Assembly: GCF_047607725.1 (NCBI RefSeq)
Contig: NZ_JBLKSS010000185.1
Span: 1-7,593 of the forward strand
DNA length: 7,593 nt
Source: JBLKSS01 sp047607725
GTDB taxonomy: Bacteria > Pseudomonadota > Gammaproteobacteria > Enterobacterales > Enterobacteriaceae
Reading direction: 5' to 3'
Every line of letters starts with the position of its first letter. Positions within the stretch are counted from its first letter, which is position 1. Of the stretch, positions 4,749 to 7,593 are shown in pieces. The notes under the pieces were generated by a model. It made no database searches, was not told the DNA's origin, and saw only the letters and a list, made by a program, of their open reading frames with translations. Both the position numbers and the translations under genes were made by a program.

Positions 4749-7452
4749 CAGTTCAACTGCCAGCGCAAGGTATAGCGGTAGCGTTCGTCATCCAGCAGAT
4801 AGGCTTGGTGCACGCTTGGACTCCATGAATCATCGCCGCCGACGCCCATATGCGCGGTATCCAGATTGAGCCAGAGGCCGGTTTCAGGACGCAGTTGGTG
4901 CCAATGGCCTGTCTCGGTCAACTGTTTTGTACCAAAAGGACTGACCGAAAAGTGGAAGTCGCCGGTGACGCGCAGCGGGCCGACGTCGAATTCGCGGGTA
5001 TGGCAGCGCATGCCGTTTTCGCTGGGGAAAATGTAGGGGTACTCATCTCGGCCAGGGGGCGCCGCCAACGGGAGAAACGGGCGGCGGTCGGGATAGTTTT
5101 CGTGCGGGCCGTCTCCCAGCCAGCCGATGTCCGGTGCCGCACTGTTAATACGGCAGGTGACGCCGACTCTGGGCAACGGCAGCAGCTGCGACGAACGCAC
5201 CACCTCGATATCGGTCACCATGGCGCCGTCTGTGCTAAAGCTCAATTGCCAGCGGCTAAGCAGTAGCAGCGCGGGCCGATGGAAATAGCCCATTTCGCTG
5301 TGCACAATCACCCGGTCGCTCAGTTGCTCGGCCGTCACGCTAAAGCAGCGCTGTTCAAGGTCGAATAGACCGGCGGCGCGCCAGCGCTCCACCCAGGCGT
5401 TGGGATCGATTCTGTCCACCTCGCTGATGCCAATATCGTTGTCCAACGGCGCGCGGATGAACTGGTCAGCCAGCGGCGTGAGCAGCAGGGAGTGCTCGCC
5501 TTGCAGCCATTGGTCGAGGTAGCCGCTGCGTTTGTCGACGCGCCAGCGCTGCTCCTGGTGCCTCACTGGCCGTCTCGGCGAGCTGAGGCACGGCGCCCGA
5601 ATACGCCGGCGGCGGCGCGGGCTGTAGCAGGCTAACCTGCAGGGTCAGGGCGCCCCCTCGCGCGGGCGGTGACCACCGCGGGTCAAGGGTGAGGACGCGC
5701 CGCTCCCCCCGGCGCCAGCCGCAGCGGCAGCTCGCCGCCGTGCAGGCGTTCACCCTCCAGCTCAACCCACCATGCCAAATTTTCATTATCGCTGGTGCGA
5801 AACAGGTATTCGCTCTCGACGGCAATTTGCAGCGTGGCGGCGTCTAACAGAGTGAACTGGAAGAATTGCTGTTGCTTTTTCACCTCATACAGACCGGGAT
5901 GCGGGGTACGATCGGGAAACACCAGGCCATTCAAACAAAACTGCCGATCGTTAGGCGTATCGCCGAAATCGCCGCCGTAGACCCAATAGATATTGCCCTG
6001 CTCATCCTGCCGTTCCAGCGCCTGATCGGCCCAGTCCCAGATGAATCCACCCTGAAGGCGAGGATATTGGCGGAACGCCCGCCAATAGTCGGCAAAGCCG
6101 CCGTGGCTGTTGACCATGGCGTGGGCGTATTCGCACAGGATCAGCGGACGTTGCTCACCGGGCATCCCGATCCATTTCTTAATTGCCCATTTCGGCACCG
6201 CCGGTATAGGCAAATCCTCCTCCACCCGTGCGTACATCGGGCAGAGGATATCGGTGGCGGCGGTGTCGTCGGCGCCGCCTTCATATTGTACCGGCCGCGA
6301 CGGATCCTGCGTCTTGACCCAACGATACAATGCATCGTGGGTAGCGCCGTGGCCCGATTCGTTACCCAGAGACCAGATAATGATGCTGGCGGGGTGGCGG
6401 TTACACTGCACCATCCGGGTGACCCGCTCGCTAAAGGCGGGGAACCATACCGGATCGTCCGCCAGCCGGCTCATGGGCTCCATGCCGGGCGTCTCAATAT
6501 TGGCTTCGTCCACCACATACAGGCCATAGCGATCGCACAAACGATACCAAAGAGGGGTGTTCGGATAATGCGAGCAGCGCACGGCATTGAAATTATTCTG
6601 CTTCATCAACAAGATGTCTTGCACCATGGTCTGCTCATCCATGTTCTGGCCGTTGGCCGGGTGGTGTTCATGGCGGTTGACACCGCGTATCAGCAGCGGT
6701 TTGCCGTTCAGCTGCAGCAGCCCGTCACGCACGATAACCTGACGGAACCCTATGTCATAGGCTTCCGCATCCACCAGATGTCCTTCACCGTCACGGAGCG
6801 TCAAGACCACGCGGTACAGGGCGGGATCTTCCGCGCTCCACAGCCGCGGCGCCGCGCCCGGCACATGCAGCCATGCCCGCTCGGCATAGCCGCCTCGCTC
6901 ATCCACCGGTCCTGTTCCCAGCGGCTGGCTCTGCTCAGCGACAAGGTGATCCTGCCACCACAGCGCGACCTGCACTTGATAGGATGCTAGCGCGTCAGGC
7001 TTTGCGCTGATAGACGCGCCTACCTTCAGCGTGCCGTGGCTGAACAGGGCATCCAGCTCGGTATCGAGGCGAATGTCGCTAAAAGTGGCGTCGGGTTTGT
7101 GCAGTAACGCCCCCGAGCGGAAAATACCGCTCATACGCCACATATCCTGATCTTCTAAATAACTGCCGTCGCTCCAGCGCAATACCAGCACGCACAACCG
7201 ATTGGCGCCGGGGCGCAGGGCATCGGTCAGATCGAATTCGGCCGGCAGGCGACTGTCCTGGGAGTAGCCCAGCCACTGGCCATTGCACCAGAGATAAAAG
7301 GCCGAACTGACGCCGTGAAAAATAATGCGCGTGCGGCCGTGAGCCTGCCACTCGGCCGGCAATTGTACGCTGCGCGCATAGCAACCGGTGGGATTGAGCG
7401 CCGGCACCTGCGGTGGATCAACCGGGAAGGGATATTTCACGTTGGTATAGAT
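4748..7452 (-). pseudogene. lacZ: Beta-galactosidase LacZ, 5' end lost to an IS, frameshifted
   Basis: Beta-galactosidase hydrolyses lactose; E. coli LacZ has 1024 residues. Homology starts abruptly at IYTNVKYP (7452, E. coli residue 100 counting Met), exactly where the IS tip ends. It continues through GYSQDSRLPAEFDL-type domain 1 sequence, LLIRGVNRHEHHP, RCSHYPN, SLGNESGHG with acid/base Glu461 (6360-6358), and PLILCEYAH with nucleophile Glu537 (6132-6130). The metal ligand His418 is Pro (6489-6487), and Gly543 is Val. The frame breaks at a run of six C (5705-5710) and continues as RRVLTLDPRWSPPARGGALT. Around 5566-5600 it changes again, with about 25-30 residues missing against E. coli. 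The final frame carries LADQFIRAPLDNDIGISE through GVGGDDSWSPSVHQAYLL to TGA 4750-4748. Promoter, start and N terminus are gone. No working enzyme is expected. Confidence 0.94.
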
Positions 7453-7502
7453 GTAAGCGCCCCGTGGAGGACGTCTTGAATTATTGGTGGGTTTGTTGTA
7501 TG
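7453..7502 (+). repeat. 50-bp terminal inverted repeat, right copy
   Basis: This is the exact reverse complement of 241-290. It starts GTAAGCGCCCCGTGGAGGAC at the tip. The 8 bases before it are GTATAGAT (7445-7452), which differ from those next to the left copy, so the two IS insertions were separate events. Confidence 0.95.
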
Positions 7503-7593
7503 AGACAGTAAACCTACGTTGCACGCTTATGCTCATTGTATTTTCACATTGTATTGATTTTAATAACTTTTATTTCCATCCCGGTTTGAGTGA
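7453..7593. mobile_element. Terminal part of an IS inserted in lacZ
   Basis: It begins with the 50-bp repeat and continues with 91 bases of AT-rich sequence to the window edge. No transposase motif is visible. Since this end and the one at 290 share only the terminal 50 bases, they are best read as the opposite ends of one IS type in the same orientation. On the minus strand an open frame begins at ATG 7536 and runs 28 codons through the repeat straight into the lacZ frame, but no ribosome binding site precedes that ATG. Confidence 0.7.

Noticed and set aside
5866..6990. Long plus-strand open frame (374 codons) opposite lacZ
   Set aside because: It lies entirely antisense to well-conserved lacZ sequence and its translation has no recognisable domain; GC-rich codons on one strand keep the opposite strand open.
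290..7453. The region as one composite transposon with outward-facing ends
   Set aside because: The IS tips point toward the gene block, so the IS bodies lie outside it. A composite transposon of two whole ISs would carry the block, but the neighbours of the tips interrupt ordinary resident genes (protease and lacZ) at both sides, which argues that the block is resident DNA.
1..7593. A new multi-gene defence or secretion system
   Set aside because: Every gene-sized frame is either a member of a known family or a shadow; no nuclease, toxin, reverse transcriptase or unknown conserved gene cluster is present.

Overview
The window looks like a decaying chromosomal segment of a Sodalis-type member of the Enterobacterales, probably an insect symbiont. 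This rests on the lac genes being close to those of enteric bacteria, on a protealysin-type protease of the kind known from Serratia and relatives, on the number of broken genes, and on insertion-sequence (IS) ends at both edges. The organism is inferred from gene content, not proven. One base is unread (n at 1013), so single-base frameshifts need caution.

Layout. At the left edge are the last 43 codons of an IS66-family transposase (TnpC) and that element's likely tip at 160. Next, 161-290, is the end piece of a second IS whose tip at 290 cuts a protealysin-like metalloprotease gene (291-910, minus strand). Next on the minus strand come a hydroxyisobutyrate dehydrogenase-family gene with one in-frame stop (1095-1970) and an intact GNAT acetyltransferase 19 bases upstream of it (1990-2439), probably one transcription unit. 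A second GNAT gene (2691-3147) carries a frameshift. An intergenic stretch (3148-3433) holds a diverged 44-bp tandem repeat. The lac genes follow: an apparently intact lacY (3434-4708) and, upstream of it, a heavily damaged lacZ (4748-7452). LacZ has lost its first 99 codons to an IS end at 7453, has at least two frame changes and a deletion, and has lost a metal-ligand histidine. The right edge (7453-7593) is the end of an IS.

The IS ends at 290 and 7453 are perfect 50-bp inverted copies of each other, and identity stops exactly at the tips. The simplest reading is two copies of one IS family in the same orientation flanking about 7.2 kb of resident DNA, each having destroyed the gene it landed in.

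Every recognisable protein gene between the IS ends is on the minus strand. Of six, four are broken (protease, dehydrogenase, second GNAT, lacZ) and two are open (first GNAT, lacY). LacZ and LacY would together take up and cleave lactose, but here only the permease could still be made, and lacZ's own promoter region is gone. I found no tRNA, rRNA or CRISPR array, and no convincing new multi-gene system. The interest lies in the IS architecture and in how the genes decayed.
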